This document shows positions 9,512 to 17,307 of a stretch of 47,395 nt of DNA, piece by piece. The notes under the pieces are model-generated. The model saw only the letters and a program-made list of their open reading frames with translations, had not been told where the DNA came from and made no database searches. Both the position numbers and the translations under genes were made by a program. Source of the DNA: DTU024 sp964518875 (GTDB lineage Bacteria; Bacillota; Clostridia; Christensenellales; Aristaeellaceae); assembly GCA_964518875.1 (NCBI GenBank), contig CAZFHI010000015.1:1-47395 (forward strand), in the 5' to 3' direction. Each line of letters begins with the position of its first letter. Position 1 is the first letter of the stretch.

Positions 9512-10930
9512 TTAAAGCACAAATTTTTTAAGTCCTTTTGGGGCGGCGGCCATTTCTTCCTGTTTTGCTTTGTACTTTTCATCTGTATTTCCAAGAACCG
9601 CGTATGCAGCGACCTTGCTTTCTTCAACGCCGGGCTGATCGTATGCGTTTATATCAAGCAATTCGCCTACGTACGCTGTAACCATTTCAAAGAAATAGAT
9701 AAGCTGGCCTAAAGTATGCTCGTTAATGTAAGGCATATGAATGGTCTGGCTCATGCGGCCGCTTCTTAAAAGAGAATACTGCGTTCCGTGGTATTCAGCG
9801 TTTATCAATTCATTAAGAGATTTGCCGCCTAGGAAAGAAACGTTAGGATATTCTTCGCAGCCTTCGGGTATTTTTACATTTGAGCGGAAGTTTTCAACGT
9901 GCAGGAATGTAACTACCTTGTCGTAAGGCCCTTCGGTATAGAGCTGAAGCTGGCTGTGCTGATCCGTAACGCCTAAGGCTTTTACAGGCGTTTGTCCTAC
10001 GTTTACCGCCATGCCCTTTCGGGTAACGTTTTTGCCCAGGCTCTCTGCCCAGAGCTGGCAGAACCAGTCCGCCATATATTTAAGGCTCTCTGCGTAAGGC
10101 ATCATAACGTGTACATTTATTCCCATATCTTCCATGAGAATATATTGTATAACCGCTTCGAGCAATGCGGAATTTTCCCATATTGCAGGGCTTTTAATGC
10201 GTTTGTCCATAAACTTTGCGCCTTCAAGCATCTCGCGTATATCTATGCCGCATACGGCAGCCGGCAAAAGACCCACGGGGCACAGCTCTGAAAACCTTCC
10301 GCCTACTGTATCCGGAATATAAAAGAGTTTAAAGCTCTGCTCTAAAGCAAGACGAATAAGATTGCCTTTTTCCTTGTCGGTTGTTGCTACAATGTGCTTT
10401 GTCCACGACTCGCCAAGAGCTTCTTTAAGCGCTGTGGATACAATAAGGTACTGGCTCATGGTTTCAGCCGTTGCGCCGGATTTTGTTATTATGTTAAAGC
10501 AGGTCTTTTTTACATTGATTACGTCGAGCAGGGCGCTCATACGTTCAGGGTCTATATTGTCTTCAACGTAGAAGCGGGGGCCATTTCTTTTTTCCTGGGG
10601 AAGCTCGTTGTAGTGAAGGTGGTTAATGGCTCTATGCACTGCGATAGGGCCTAAAGCGCTTCCACCAATGCCAAGTACAACGAAGTTTTCAAATTTTTCG
10701 CGTATTTCGTCTGCGGTTTTTTCGATTTCATCTACTATATCGTCTTGAACATAAGGAAGTTCAGTCCACCCGAGTCCGCTTTCGCCTCGCCTTTTTAAAA
10801 TATTTTCATAGGCAGCAGCTGCTTCGTTTTGATAAGCGTCAATCTGTGCCGTGCTTACGCCGTACTGGCCGCCGACAACGTCTGACATAAGATTATTAAT
10901 ATCTAATGTGATTGGTGAATTGGTTTTCAT
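9512..10930 (-). CDS. pgi: Glucose-6-phosphate isomerase
   Basis: Pgi interconverts glucose 6-phosphate and fructose 6-phosphate in glycolysis. The 472-residue protein shows the sugar-phosphate isomerase motifs GIGGSALGP, KSGATAET and GGRFSELCPVG, the QLWAESLGK segment with the catalytic glutamate, and QPGVEESK near the C-terminus with the active-site lysine. AAGGAGG lies seven bases before the start. It is a single gene on the minus strand between lpdA and hisS, with its own promoter immediately next to that of hisS. Confidence 0.97.
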   Translation of the reverse strand: MKTNSPITLDINNLMSDVVGGQYGVSTAQIDAYQNEAAAAYENILKRRGESGLGWTELPYVQDDIVDEIEKTADEIREKFENFVVLGIGGSALGPIAVHRAINHLHYNELPQEKRNGPRFYVEDNIDPERMSALLDVINVKKTCFNIITKSGATAETMSQYLIVSTALKEALGESWTKHIVATTDKEKGNLIRLALEQSFKLFYIPDTVGGRFSELCPVGLLPAAVCGIDIREMLEGAKFMDKRIKSPAIWENSALLEAVIQYILMEDMGINVHVMMPYAESLKYMADWFCQLWAESLGKNVTRKGMAVNVGQTPVKALGVTDQHSQLQLYTEGPYDKVVTFLHVENFRSNVKIPEGCEEYPNVSFLGGKSLNELINAEYHGTQYSLLRSGRMSQTIHMPYINEHTLGQLIYFFEMVTAYVGELLDINAYDQPGVEESKVAAYAVLGNTDEKYKAKQEEMAAAPKGLKKFVL

Positions 10931-10950
10931 AGCACGCCTCCTTTTTTAGG

Positions 10951-10979
10951 ATTATATCACAATAATACACGAATGAAAA
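10951..10979 (-). promoter_or_regulatory. Probable promoter of pgi
   Basis: On the minus strand, a TTTTCA -35 box (10974-10979) and a perfect TATAAT -10 box (10951-10956) are 17 bp apart, about 20 bp upstream of the pgi start. Its -35 box is only two bases from the -35 box of the hisS promoter on the other strand. Confidence 0.5.
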
Positions 10980-10981
10980 TG

Positions 10982-11010
10982 TTGACATGGAAAAGCATAT
11001 AACATATAAT
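10982..11010 (+). promoter_or_regulatory. Consensus promoter of hisS-aspS
   Basis: A perfect TTGACA (10982-10987), 17-bp spacer and perfect TATAAT (11005-11010). Transcription would start near 11017, giving a leader of about 110 nt before hisS. This is the strongest promoter seen in the window. Confidence 0.85.
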
Positions 11011-11084
11011 CAAAAAGAGCTTTGAGGTTTTATCTACGTTTTGCTCAAGCGCAAGATTATTTGGCTTTACTTGTTTATTATTTT

Positions 11085-11114
11085 CATCCCATGCAAAATG
11101 CCGGGATGCTTTTT
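11085..11114 (+). terminator. Terminator-like hairpin in the hisS leader
   Basis: CATCCC (11085-11090) pairs with GGGATG (11103-11108), with a further GCA/TGC pairing around an AAA loop, and is followed by five T residues (11110-11114). It lies between the hisS promoter and the hisS start, a position suited to attenuation. No T-box (AGGGTGGNACCGCG-like) sequence or histidine-rich leader peptide is visible, so a regulator cannot be named. Confidence 0.4.
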
Positions 11115-11126
11115 ATAGGAGAATAT

Positions 11127-12389
11127 ATGTTACAGGCACCAAAAGGAACAAAGGATATTTTACCGCAGGATTCATATCTGTGGCAGTGGCTTGAAGCCTC
11201 TATGCGCAAATTTGCCGCTGCTGCCGGCTACCAGGAAATAAGAACGCCGGTAATAGAGCATACGGAACTGTTTCAGCGCGGCGTGGGCGATACGACAGAT
11301 ATAGTCCAAAAAGAAATGTATACTTTTATGGACAAAGGCAAAAGGTCCATAACGCTTAAGCCTGAAGGCACGGCAGGCGTTGTGCGCGCGCTTATAGAAA
11401 ACCGGCTGTATGCAAACGCACAGCCTACAAAGCTGTATTATTTAAACTGCCCCATATTTAGATATGAGAACCCGCAATCAGGCAGGCTAAGAGAGCATCA
11501 CCAGTTTGGCATGGAATGCTTTGGCGCAAAGGAGCCTTCTGCAGAGGCGGAGCTTATTGTGCTGCTTATAGAGCTTTTAAAGCACTTGGGCTTAAGTAAT
11601 CTGGAAGTAAGCGTAAATTCCATAGGCTGCAAAAAGTGCAGGCCTGAGTATCATAAAGCGCTTGTTTCTTATCTGCATGAACATAAGGATAGTCTTTGTA
11701 AGGACTGCCTGGAAAGAATGGACAGAAACCCACTGCGTACGCTCGACTGCAAAGAGGAAGGCTGCAAAATAATAGCAAAAAATGCGCCTATTATTTTAGA
11801 CTATCTTTGCGATGAATGCAGAAGCCATTTTGAAAAGCTTCAAACTCTTCTTAGCCAGGAAAACATCGCTTTTACCGTAAACCCTTTCATAGTGCGCGGC
11901 CTTGACTATTATACAAAAACTGTGTTCGAAATAATTATGAAAACAGGCAGGGAAGGCTTAGCTTTGTGCGGAGGAGGCAGGTACGACAATCTTGTGGAAG
12001 AGCTTGGCGGGCCTGATATGTCCGGTGTAGGCTTTGGTCTCGGCATGGAGCGCATCTTAATGGAGCTTCAAAACCAGCATGTGGATTTGCCCGATGAATC
12101 GCATTTAACAGCATATGTAGCTTCAGTTTCAAACGAAGACTTGCCTATGGCTTTTCATATAGTTCAAAATTTAAGAAAAGCAGGTATATCTGCAGACTGC
12201 GATCATACAGGCCGCAGCTTAAAGGCGCAGTTTAAATTTGCCAATAAGCTCAATGTAAAGTTTGTCATTATGGCAGGCGGCGAAGAAAAGGACAGGGGAG
12301 CCGTCCGCATACGCGACATGCAGACAGGCGAGGAAAAAGAAGTTTCAACAGATAATATTATTAGCGATATCAAAGGAGATAAAAACTGA
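11127..12389 (+). CDS. hisS: Histidyl-tRNA synthetase
   Basis: HisRS charges tRNA-His. The 420-residue class II enzyme starts with the typical LQAPKGTKDILP and shows LKPEGTAGVVRA, motif 2 in RYENPQSGRLREHHQFG, the histidine-binding VRGLDYYTKTVFE and motif 3 in GVGFGLGMERI; the C-terminal 90 or so residues are the anticodon-binding domain. ATG 11127 is preceded by AGGAG; upstream in-frame codons lack a good start. The stop overlaps the aspS start by one base (TGATG), the usual hisS-aspS operon. Confidence 0.97.
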   Translation: MLQAPKGTKDILPQDSYLWQWLEASMRKFAAAAGYQEIRTPVIEHTELFQRGVGDTTDIVQKEMYTFMDKGKRSITLKPEGTAGVVRALIENRLYANAQPTKLYYLNCPIFRYENPQSGRLREHHQFGMECFGAKEPSAEAELIVLLIELLKHLGLSNLEVSVNSIGCKKCRPEYHKALVSYLHEHKDSLCKDCLERMDRNPLRTLDCKEEGCKIIAKNAPIILDYLCDECRSHFEKLQTLLSQENIAFTVNPFIVRGLDYYTKTVFEIIMKTGREGLALCGGGRYDNLVEELGGPDMSGVGFGLGMERILMELQNQHVDLPDESHLTAYVASVSNEDLPMAFHIVQNLRKAGISADCDHTGRSLKAQFKFANKLNVKFVIMAGGEEKDRGAVRIRDMQTGEEKEVSTDNIISDIKGDKN

Positions 12390-14191
12390 TGGCGGTCTTT
12401 TTTAACGGATGGAAACGCAGCTGCATGTGCGGTGAAGTATCAGAAACCATGCAGGACAAACAAATAACCGTAATAGGCTGGGTTCAGCGTGTGCGCAACA
12501 TAGGCGGTATAATTTTTGTCTGGCTTAGGGATAGAACGGGAATAGTTCAGGTTGTTTTTAACGAGCAGAATATGAGCGAAAGCGCGTACGCTGATGCAGA
12601 GTCTTTAAGAAGCGAATACGTGGTAGGCGTGCGCGGCAAGGTTGCAATGCGCGATGAAAACGAAATAAATAAAGACATGAAAACAGGCAATGTAGAGGTA
12701 AATGCCGAGGAGCTTGCAATCTTTAACGAAGCGCAGACGCCGCCCATTTATATTGAAGATAATGCTAAAGATAATGAAACCATACGGCTTAAATACCGTT
12801 ATCTTGATTTGAGGAAGCCTTCGGTGCAGCAAACGCTGTTCATGCGCTCAAAAGTAGTTAACACTATACGCAATTATATGGTTAATGAAGGTTTTATAGA
12901 GGTTGAAACGCCTATTTTAACAAAGTCCACGCCGGAAGGCGCGAGAGATTTTTTGGTACCAAGCAGGATACACGAGGGCGAATGCTACGCGCTTCCGCAA
13001 AGCCCCCAGATATATAAGCAGCTTCTTATGGTCGGAGGGTTTGACCGCTATTTTCAGCTTGCAAGGTGCTTCCGCGATGAAGACAGCCGCGCTGACAGAC
13101 AGCCGGAGTTTACACAGTTAGATATGGAAATGTCTTTTGTTGAGCCAAAGGATATACAAAATGTTATAGAAGGCGCTTTTAACAGCGTTTTTAAAGAAAT
13201 CACGGGCAAGGGGCTTAACCTGCCTCTGCCGAGAATCACATGGAAGGAAGCCATGGAGCGCTTTGGCAGCGATAAGCCTGACACGCGCTTTTCTATGGAA
13301 ATTAATGATGTAACGGAACAGATGCAAAGCTGCGGCTTCTCTGTTTTTGAAAACGCATATAAAGACGGCAACGCTGTTGTAGGCATAAACGCTAAAGGCG
13401 TTGCTGATAAGCTTTCCCGCAAGAACATGGACGCGCTAACAGAGTTCGTTAAAACTTACCATGTAAAGGGTCTGGCGTGGTACTCTATTAAATCAGACGG
13501 CGCTGTTCGTTCATCATTTAAAAAATTCCTGAAGGACGAAGCAAACGAGAAGCTTATAAGCATAATGAACCTTGAGCCTGGCGACGCCATGTTCTTTGTT
13601 GCGGACAAAAAAATAACGGCCTTAAAAGCCTTAGGTCAGCTGCGCTTAAAATTAGGTAAGGAATTTGGATTTATTGACGATAAACGGCATGATCTGCTTT
13701 GGGTAACAGAATTCCCAATGTTTGAATACAGGGAAGAGGATCACCGCTATGTCGCAGCGCACCATCCGTTTACCATGCCTATGGTTGAAGACTTTGAACT
13801 GTTAGAAACAGATCCATATTCAGCGAGGGCGCAGTCTTATGACCTTGTAATGGACGGAATAGAAATGGGTTCTGGTTCTATAAGGATACATTTGTCAGAA
13901 GTGCAGGAAAAAATGTTCAGATTGCTTGGCTTCAGTAAGGAAGAGGCCTGGAAGCGCTTCGGCTTCCTGCTTGAAGCGTTTAAATACGGAACGCCGCCTC
14001 ATGGTGGATTTGCTTTTGGCATAGACAGACTTATAATGACGTTAAGCGGCAAGGAAAGCCTGCGCGACGTATTAGCGTTCCCTAAAGCTCAAAACGCTTC
14101 GTGCCTTATGATGGATTCGCCAAGTCAGGTTCCTCAGGAACAGCTTGATATGCTGCACATTAAGTTTGACTTAACTCAAGAAGAACGCTAA
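12389..14191 (+). CDS. aspS: Aspartyl-tRNA synthetase, bacterial type
   Basis: AspRS charges tRNA-Asp. The 600-residue length fits the bacterial type with an inserted GAD domain. It has an N-terminal OB-fold anticodon domain (ITVIGWVQRVRNIGG), motif 2 in RCFRDEDSRADRQPEFTQLD, and motif 3 in GGFAFGIDRLIMTL near the end. AAGGAG lies nine bases before the ATG, within the end of hisS. Whether it is discriminating or non-discriminating (also charging tRNA-Asn) cannot be told from the sequence alone. Confidence 0.97.
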   Translation: MAVFFNGWKRSCMCGEVSETMQDKQITVIGWVQRVRNIGGIIFVWLRDRTGIVQVVFNEQNMSESAYADAESLRSEYVVGVRGKVAMRDENEINKDMKTGNVEVNAEELAIFNEAQTPPIYIEDNAKDNETIRLKYRYLDLRKPSVQQTLFMRSKVVNTIRNYMVNEGFIEVETPILTKSTPEGARDFLVPSRIHEGECYALPQSPQIYKQLLMVGGFDRYFQLARCFRDEDSRADRQPEFTQLDMEMSFVEPKDIQNVIEGAFNSVFKEITGKGLNLPLPRITWKEAMERFGSDKPDTRFSMEINDVTEQMQSCGFSVFENAYKDGNAVVGINAKGVADKLSRKNMDALTEFVKTYHVKGLAWYSIKSDGAVRSSFKKFLKDEANEKLISIMNLEPGDAMFFVADKKITALKALGQLRLKLGKEFGFIDDKRHDLLWVTEFPMFEYREEDHRYVAAHHPFTMPMVEDFELLETDPYSARAQSYDLVMDGIEMGSGSIRIHLSEVQEKMFRLLGFSKEEAWKRFGFLLEAFKYGTPPHGGFAFGIDRLIMTLSGKESLRDVLAFPKAQNASCLMMDSPSQVPQEQLDMLHIKFDLTQEER

Positions 14192-14204
14192 TATTGCAAT
14201 AGGA

Positions 14205-14233
14205 TTGCAAGAAATTTATAAGTTTGATATAAT
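14205..14233 (+). promoter_or_regulatory. Promoter of the Asp23-AmaP-nusB operon
   Basis: TTGCAA (14205-14210), a 17-bp spacer and a perfect TATAAT (14228-14233), just after the aspS stop and 28 bp before the Asp23-family start codon. It would drive the envelope cluster and the downstream nusB-folD-xseAB-ispA genes. Confidence 0.7.
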
Positions 14234-14260
14234 AAAACCGTTTAAGAGGAGGTGTACGAG

Positions 14261-14899
14261 GTGGCAAAAAAGAAAGATAATCTGCCCATAAATTCCGAGG
14301 ATAGCAATGCAAACGGCGGTACCATTACTTATGCGCCGGAAGTAATTGCTATAATTGCCGGAGTTGCTGCCAATGAAGTTGAAGGTCTTGCCGGCATGTG
14401 TACAAGCGGCGGCTTGGCCGACATTATGAATAAAAACAAAAACATAACAAGGGGCGTAAAGGTGGATATAGGTACGGAAGAAGTATCCGTAGAGCTATAC
14501 ACCATTATAGAATACGACCAGCCTATACAAAAAGTCGCTTTGGAAGTTCAGGAAAACGTACGCAAAAACATAGAAGCAATGACAGGCTTGCATGTTGTGC
14601 GCGTTGATGTTTTCGTTCAAGGCGTAAGCTTTGAAAAAGAAAAGATGGAAGTGCAGAAAAACCTTGATTCTGCGAATAAGCCATCGCTTCCGGAACGTGA
14701 TACGGCTGTAAAACATGAAGACGGCGGTTCTAAAGAAGAACCTGAAAGCGTAAAAAACAATAAAGAAAAAGATAATTCTGATGACAGCGCTAAAGAGAGC
14801 AGCTCGGATAGCGCAGATACGGGAAAGGACGCTTTAGAAAACAGCAAAGAAAATGCTGAAAAAGCGCAGGAAAGTGTTTTAGAAGAAGATGAAGGCTGA
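14261..14899 (+). CDS. Asp23/Gls24 family envelope stress protein
   Basis: Members of the Asp23 (Gls24) family are small soluble proteins recruited to the membrane by AmaP and linked to envelope stress in Firmicutes. The Asp23 domain occupies roughly residues 20-120 (IAGVAANEVEGLAGM at its start, GLHVVRVDVFVQGVSF at its end). The remaining 90 residues are a highly charged Glu/Lys/Asp/Ser tail of low complexity. The start is GTG 14261 with AGGAGG eight bases upstream; an earlier in-frame GTG at 14252 overlaps that site and is less likely. Product is 212 residues. Its end overlaps amaP by 11 bases. Confidence 0.9.
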   Translation: MAKKKDNLPINSEDSNANGGTITYAPEVIAIIAGVAANEVEGLAGMCTSGGLADIMNKNKNITRGVKVDIGTEEVSVELYTIIEYDQPIQKVALEVQENVRKNIEAMTGLHVVRVDVFVQGVSFEKEKMEVQKNLDSANKPSLPERDTAVKHEDGGSKEEPESVKNNKEKDNSDDSAKESSSDSADTGKDALENSKENAEKAQESVLEEDEG

Positions 14900-15548
14900 T
14901 TTTAAAACAAAATTTGCATATTATGCAGGCTCTCTGCTTACGCTTTTGATCGGTATATGCTTGGTATTCTGCGCGTTTACACCCGATAAAGTATTTGGAG
15001 AAGGCGTTAATTTCCTTTCCTTAAAGCCAATTCTTTTTTTGGCATTTGGTGTGGTTTTGATTGTCTTTTCACTGAATTTATTTTTAATCCCGAGAAAAAT
15101 CAAAAAGTTAGGCAATGAGACGTTTGTAATACAGCAGACTTCAAGCGGCATACTTCGTATATCAAAAAAAGCTATTGAAAGCATAATATTAAAATGCGTA
15201 GGTCAACAGGCGAATATGAACCTTATTGGCATAGAAACGGATATAGCAAAAGACGAGGTTGTAGTAAAAATAACTATAAACGTCGCGGAAGACGCAGCTA
15301 TACCTGTCGCTGTTGATAATTTACAAAAACAAGTGATGGCGCAGCTTAACAACATCGCTGGCATTTCCCAATCCAAGGTAATAGTTTCCGTTGCAGAAAC
15401 GACAGCTGATGAAACAAGCGAAAACAATTTAAATGAAGAGTCGGCCGAAACAAAAGACGATACATACTTAGATGAATCTGAAGACTTTTCAGATGAATCT
15501 AAAGATTTTTCAGACGAATCTAATGACTTTAATGAGACAGAACAATAA
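14889..15548 (+). CDS. amaP: AmaP-like membrane anchor of Asp23
   Basis: This 219-residue protein has two N-terminal membrane helices (about residues 12-30 and 46-66) in a hairpin, then a soluble domain (about 75-170) resembling Asp23, as in the alkaline-shock membrane anchor AmaP of staphylococci and other Firmicutes. The C-terminal 45 residues are acidic and contain three copies of a seven-residue unit, DES-x-DFS, encoded by a 21-bp repeat. Its place between an Asp23 protein and a DUF2273 protein supports the call. The ATG overlaps the preceding gene by 11 bases. Confidence 0.85.
   Translation: MKADFKTKFAYYAGSLLTLLIGICLVFCAFTPDKVFGEGVNFLSLKPILFLAFGVVLIVFSLNLFLIPRKIKKLGNETFVIQQTSSGILRISKKAIESIILKCVGQQANMNLIGIETDIAKDEVVVKITINVAEDAAIPVAVDNLQKQVMAQLNNIAGISQSKVIVSVAETTADETSENNLNEESAETKDDTYLDESEDFSDESKDFSDESNDFNETEQ
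15471..15533 (+). repeat. Three 21-bp coding repeats in amaP
   Basis: Three tandem 21-bp units (15471-15491, 15492-15512, 15513-15533) encode DESEDFS, DESKDFS and DESNDFN. Units 1 and 2 differ at few bases; unit 3 is more diverged. Being a multiple of three, copy-number change would lengthen or shorten the acidic tail without a frameshift. Confidence 0.85.
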
Positions 15549-15581
15549 CATTCTGCCTTAAAAATATAAGGAGGAAGACCT

Positions 15582-15962
15582 ATGGCAGATAAGAAAAAAA
15601 ATTCATTTGAAGAAATAAAACCCGGCACAAACTCAGGGAAAATATTTTTTACAGCGCTTTTCTTTTTCATAGCCTTGCTTTTTGTAACTATTGGCTTTTG
15701 GAAGACTATACTTGTAGCAGCCCTTTCTGCTGTTGGTTATTTTATAGGCTCCTCCAAAGATTTAAGAGCTGATGTTTCAAAGATGGTAAATAAAATGGCG
15801 CCGCAGGAGAAAAAGGTTGAACCCACGCAGGAAGATAAAGAGGTTTACAACAATATGAAATCTGCAGCGCAGGAGAACAAGGAAAATCCTGACAAAGCGC
15901 AAAAGGAAAGCGACGCTGACAGCGCGGCTGACGATGCTGATTCCAGTAGCAAGGACGAGTAA
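15582..15962 (+). CDS. DUF2273-type small membrane protein
   Basis: This 126-residue protein has two closely spaced membrane helices (about residues 22-40 and 44-58) separated by the GFWKT turn, matching the DUF2273 pattern found beside Asp23 and AmaP genes in Firmicutes. The rest is a charged, acidic tail ending in Asp/Ser/Glu repeats. AAGGAGGAAG lies five bases before ATG. All three proteins of the cluster share long acidic tails. Its molecular role is unknown; a part in the Asp23 envelope complex is inferred from context. Confidence 0.82.
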   Translation: MADKKKNSFEEIKPGTNSGKIFFTALFFFIALLFVTIGFWKTILVAALSAVGYFIGSSKDLRADVSKMVNKMAPQEKKVEPTQEDKEVYNNMKSAAQENKENPDKAQKESDADSAADDADSSSKDE

Positions 15963-15971
15963 CGTTTATCT

Positions 15972-16379
15972 ATGTCAAAACGCGCAGCAAGACGTGCCGC
16001 AGTTCAGCTTACATATGAGCATCTTTTAGGCGGGGAAGGCGGAGACGATACTCTTTTCGGCCTTATAGAATATCCTAGAAACGACGAAGATTTGTCTTTC
16101 GTATATGAACTGTTTAACGGCTCTATAGAAAATCAAAAGCAATTTGATTCGATTATAAATGACTTAAGCCCTAAAAGAGAGCTTGAGCGCATACCAGCGC
16201 TCGTACACGCTGCGCTTTTAGTCGCGCTTTATGAAATAGAGTATCAAAAAGATACTTCGAATGCAGTGGCAATTAACGAGGCCATAGAAATTATAAAACG
16301 TTATTCAGAGCCTGATGAGGCAAAGTTTGCAAACGGTCTTTTAGGAAGCTACCTGAGAAAAAACGAGACACATGCCTGA
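15972..16379 (+). CDS. nusB: Transcription antitermination factor NusB
   Basis: NusB binds boxA RNA with NusE (S10) and supports processive transcription of rRNA operons. The 135-residue helical protein begins with the basic segment SKRAARRAAVQLTYEHLLG and has the C-terminal NAVAINEAIEIIKRYSEPDEAKFANGLLG region, which is highly characteristic (shown here in parts: residues about 98-125). No strong ribosome-binding site lies directly before ATG 15972; translation may be coupled to the gene nine bases upstream. It overlaps the next gene by eight bases. Confidence 0.92.
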   Translation: MSKRAARRAAVQLTYEHLLGGEGGDDTLFGLIEYPRNDEDLSFVYELFNGSIENQKQFDSIINDLSPKRELERIPALVHAALLVALYEIEYQKDTSNAVAINEAIEIIKRYSEPDEAKFANGLLGSYLRKNETHA

Positions 16380-17307
16380 ACATGCTTTTTTAGGTATAGA
16401 CACAAGCTGCTATACAACTTCATGCGCCGCAGTAGATATAGACGGCAGCATTTTGGCTGATGAAAGAATTCAGCTTACTGTTAAGACGGGTTCGCGCGGT
16501 TTGCGTCAAAGCGAAGCCGTCTTTCAGCATGTGCGTAATTTCCCAATAGTGTTTAATAAACTAATAAACAGCTTAAATGATTGTTCTATAAAAGCCTGCT
16601 GCGTTTCCAAAACGCCCGCCGACGGAGAAAATTCATATATGCCTGTATTTGAATCAGGCAAAGCATTTGCGGAAAGCATTGCGCTTGCGTTAAACATACC
16701 TTGCTATTATACTACGCACCAGAGAGGACATATGCAGGCGGCCCTGCTAAACAATAATATAGTCGAGCCTTATGCAGCTGTTCATATTTCGGGCGGTACC
16801 TCGGACTTTTTGCATGTAAGTAACAATAAAATCGAGCTTTTTGCAAAATCTCTAGACCTGCATTTTGGCCAGCTTGTAGATAGAACTGCCGTTGCGCTTG
16901 GTTTGCCTTTCCCTGGGGGCAAACACTTGGAAAAATTAGCATTAGGAAAAGAACCGTCAGGGAGATATTCTGTTACGGTAAAACGTGAAGGCCCATGTCT
17001 TTCAGGAGCTGAAAAACAGATTTTTGATGATATTAAATCAAAAACTATACCAGATGAGCAGATAGCAATAGAATTATATGATTGCCTTGCAAGAAGCCTT
17101 ATTCTGACGCTTAAAAATTCCGGAATAGATAATAGCACTCCCGTACTTATTTTTGGAGGAGTGGCTTCTTCTGATATTTTAAGAACCATGCTCAAACAAA
17201 AGAGTAATTTTAAGCTCTATTTCGGGCAAAACAGAATGTCAAGCGATAACGCGGCAGGTGTCGCAATAATAGGATTGCATAATTTTTTAAAGAAGGAGGT
17301 TTTATAA
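16372..17307 (+). CDS. TsaD/Kae1-like (peptidase M22 fold) paralogue
   Basis: The 311-residue protein belongs to the ASKHA-fold TsaD/Kae1 family (once called O-sialoglycoprotein endopeptidase). It keeps the metal-binding HxxxH (H116 and H120 in THQRGHMQAAL), a nucleotide loop in GIDTSCYTTS, HISGGTSDF and a C-terminal SSDNAAGVA that holds the aspartate ligand. It is shorter than typical TsaD (about 340), and the SGG-H-T motif reads SGGTS. It probably is a paralogue rather than the essential t6A synthase subunit, which would normally sit near tsaB/tsaE; this cannot be settled here. It overlaps nusB by eight bases and abuts folD, so it is cotranscribed with them. Confidence 0.78.
   Translation: MPEHAFLGIDTSCYTTSCAAVDIDGSILADERIQLTVKTGSRGLRQSEAVFQHVRNFPIVFNKLINSLNDCSIKACCVSKTPADGENSYMPVFESGKAFAESIALALNIPCYYTTHQRGHMQAALLNNNIVEPYAAVHISGGTSDFLHVSNNKIELFAKSLDLHFGQLVDRTAVALGLPFPGGKHLEKLALGKEPSGRYSVTVKREGPCLSGAEKQIFDDIKSKTIPDEQIAIELYDCLARSLILTLKNSGIDNSTPVLIFGGVASSDILRTMLKQKSNFKLYFGQNRMSSDNAAGVAIIGLHNFLKKEVL

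Noticed and set aside
11017..11126. T-box riboswitch in the hisS leader
   Set aside because: No T-box consensus or specifier loop was found; only a terminator-like hairpin is present.
11022..11126. N-terminal extension of HisRS from an upstream in-frame TTG
   Set aside because: It has no ribosome-binding site and would cover the leader hairpin; the family N-terminus starts at 11127.
15471..15533. CRISPR-like array
   Set aside because: Only three directly adjacent 21-bp units without spacers, in frame within amaP; it is a coding repeat.
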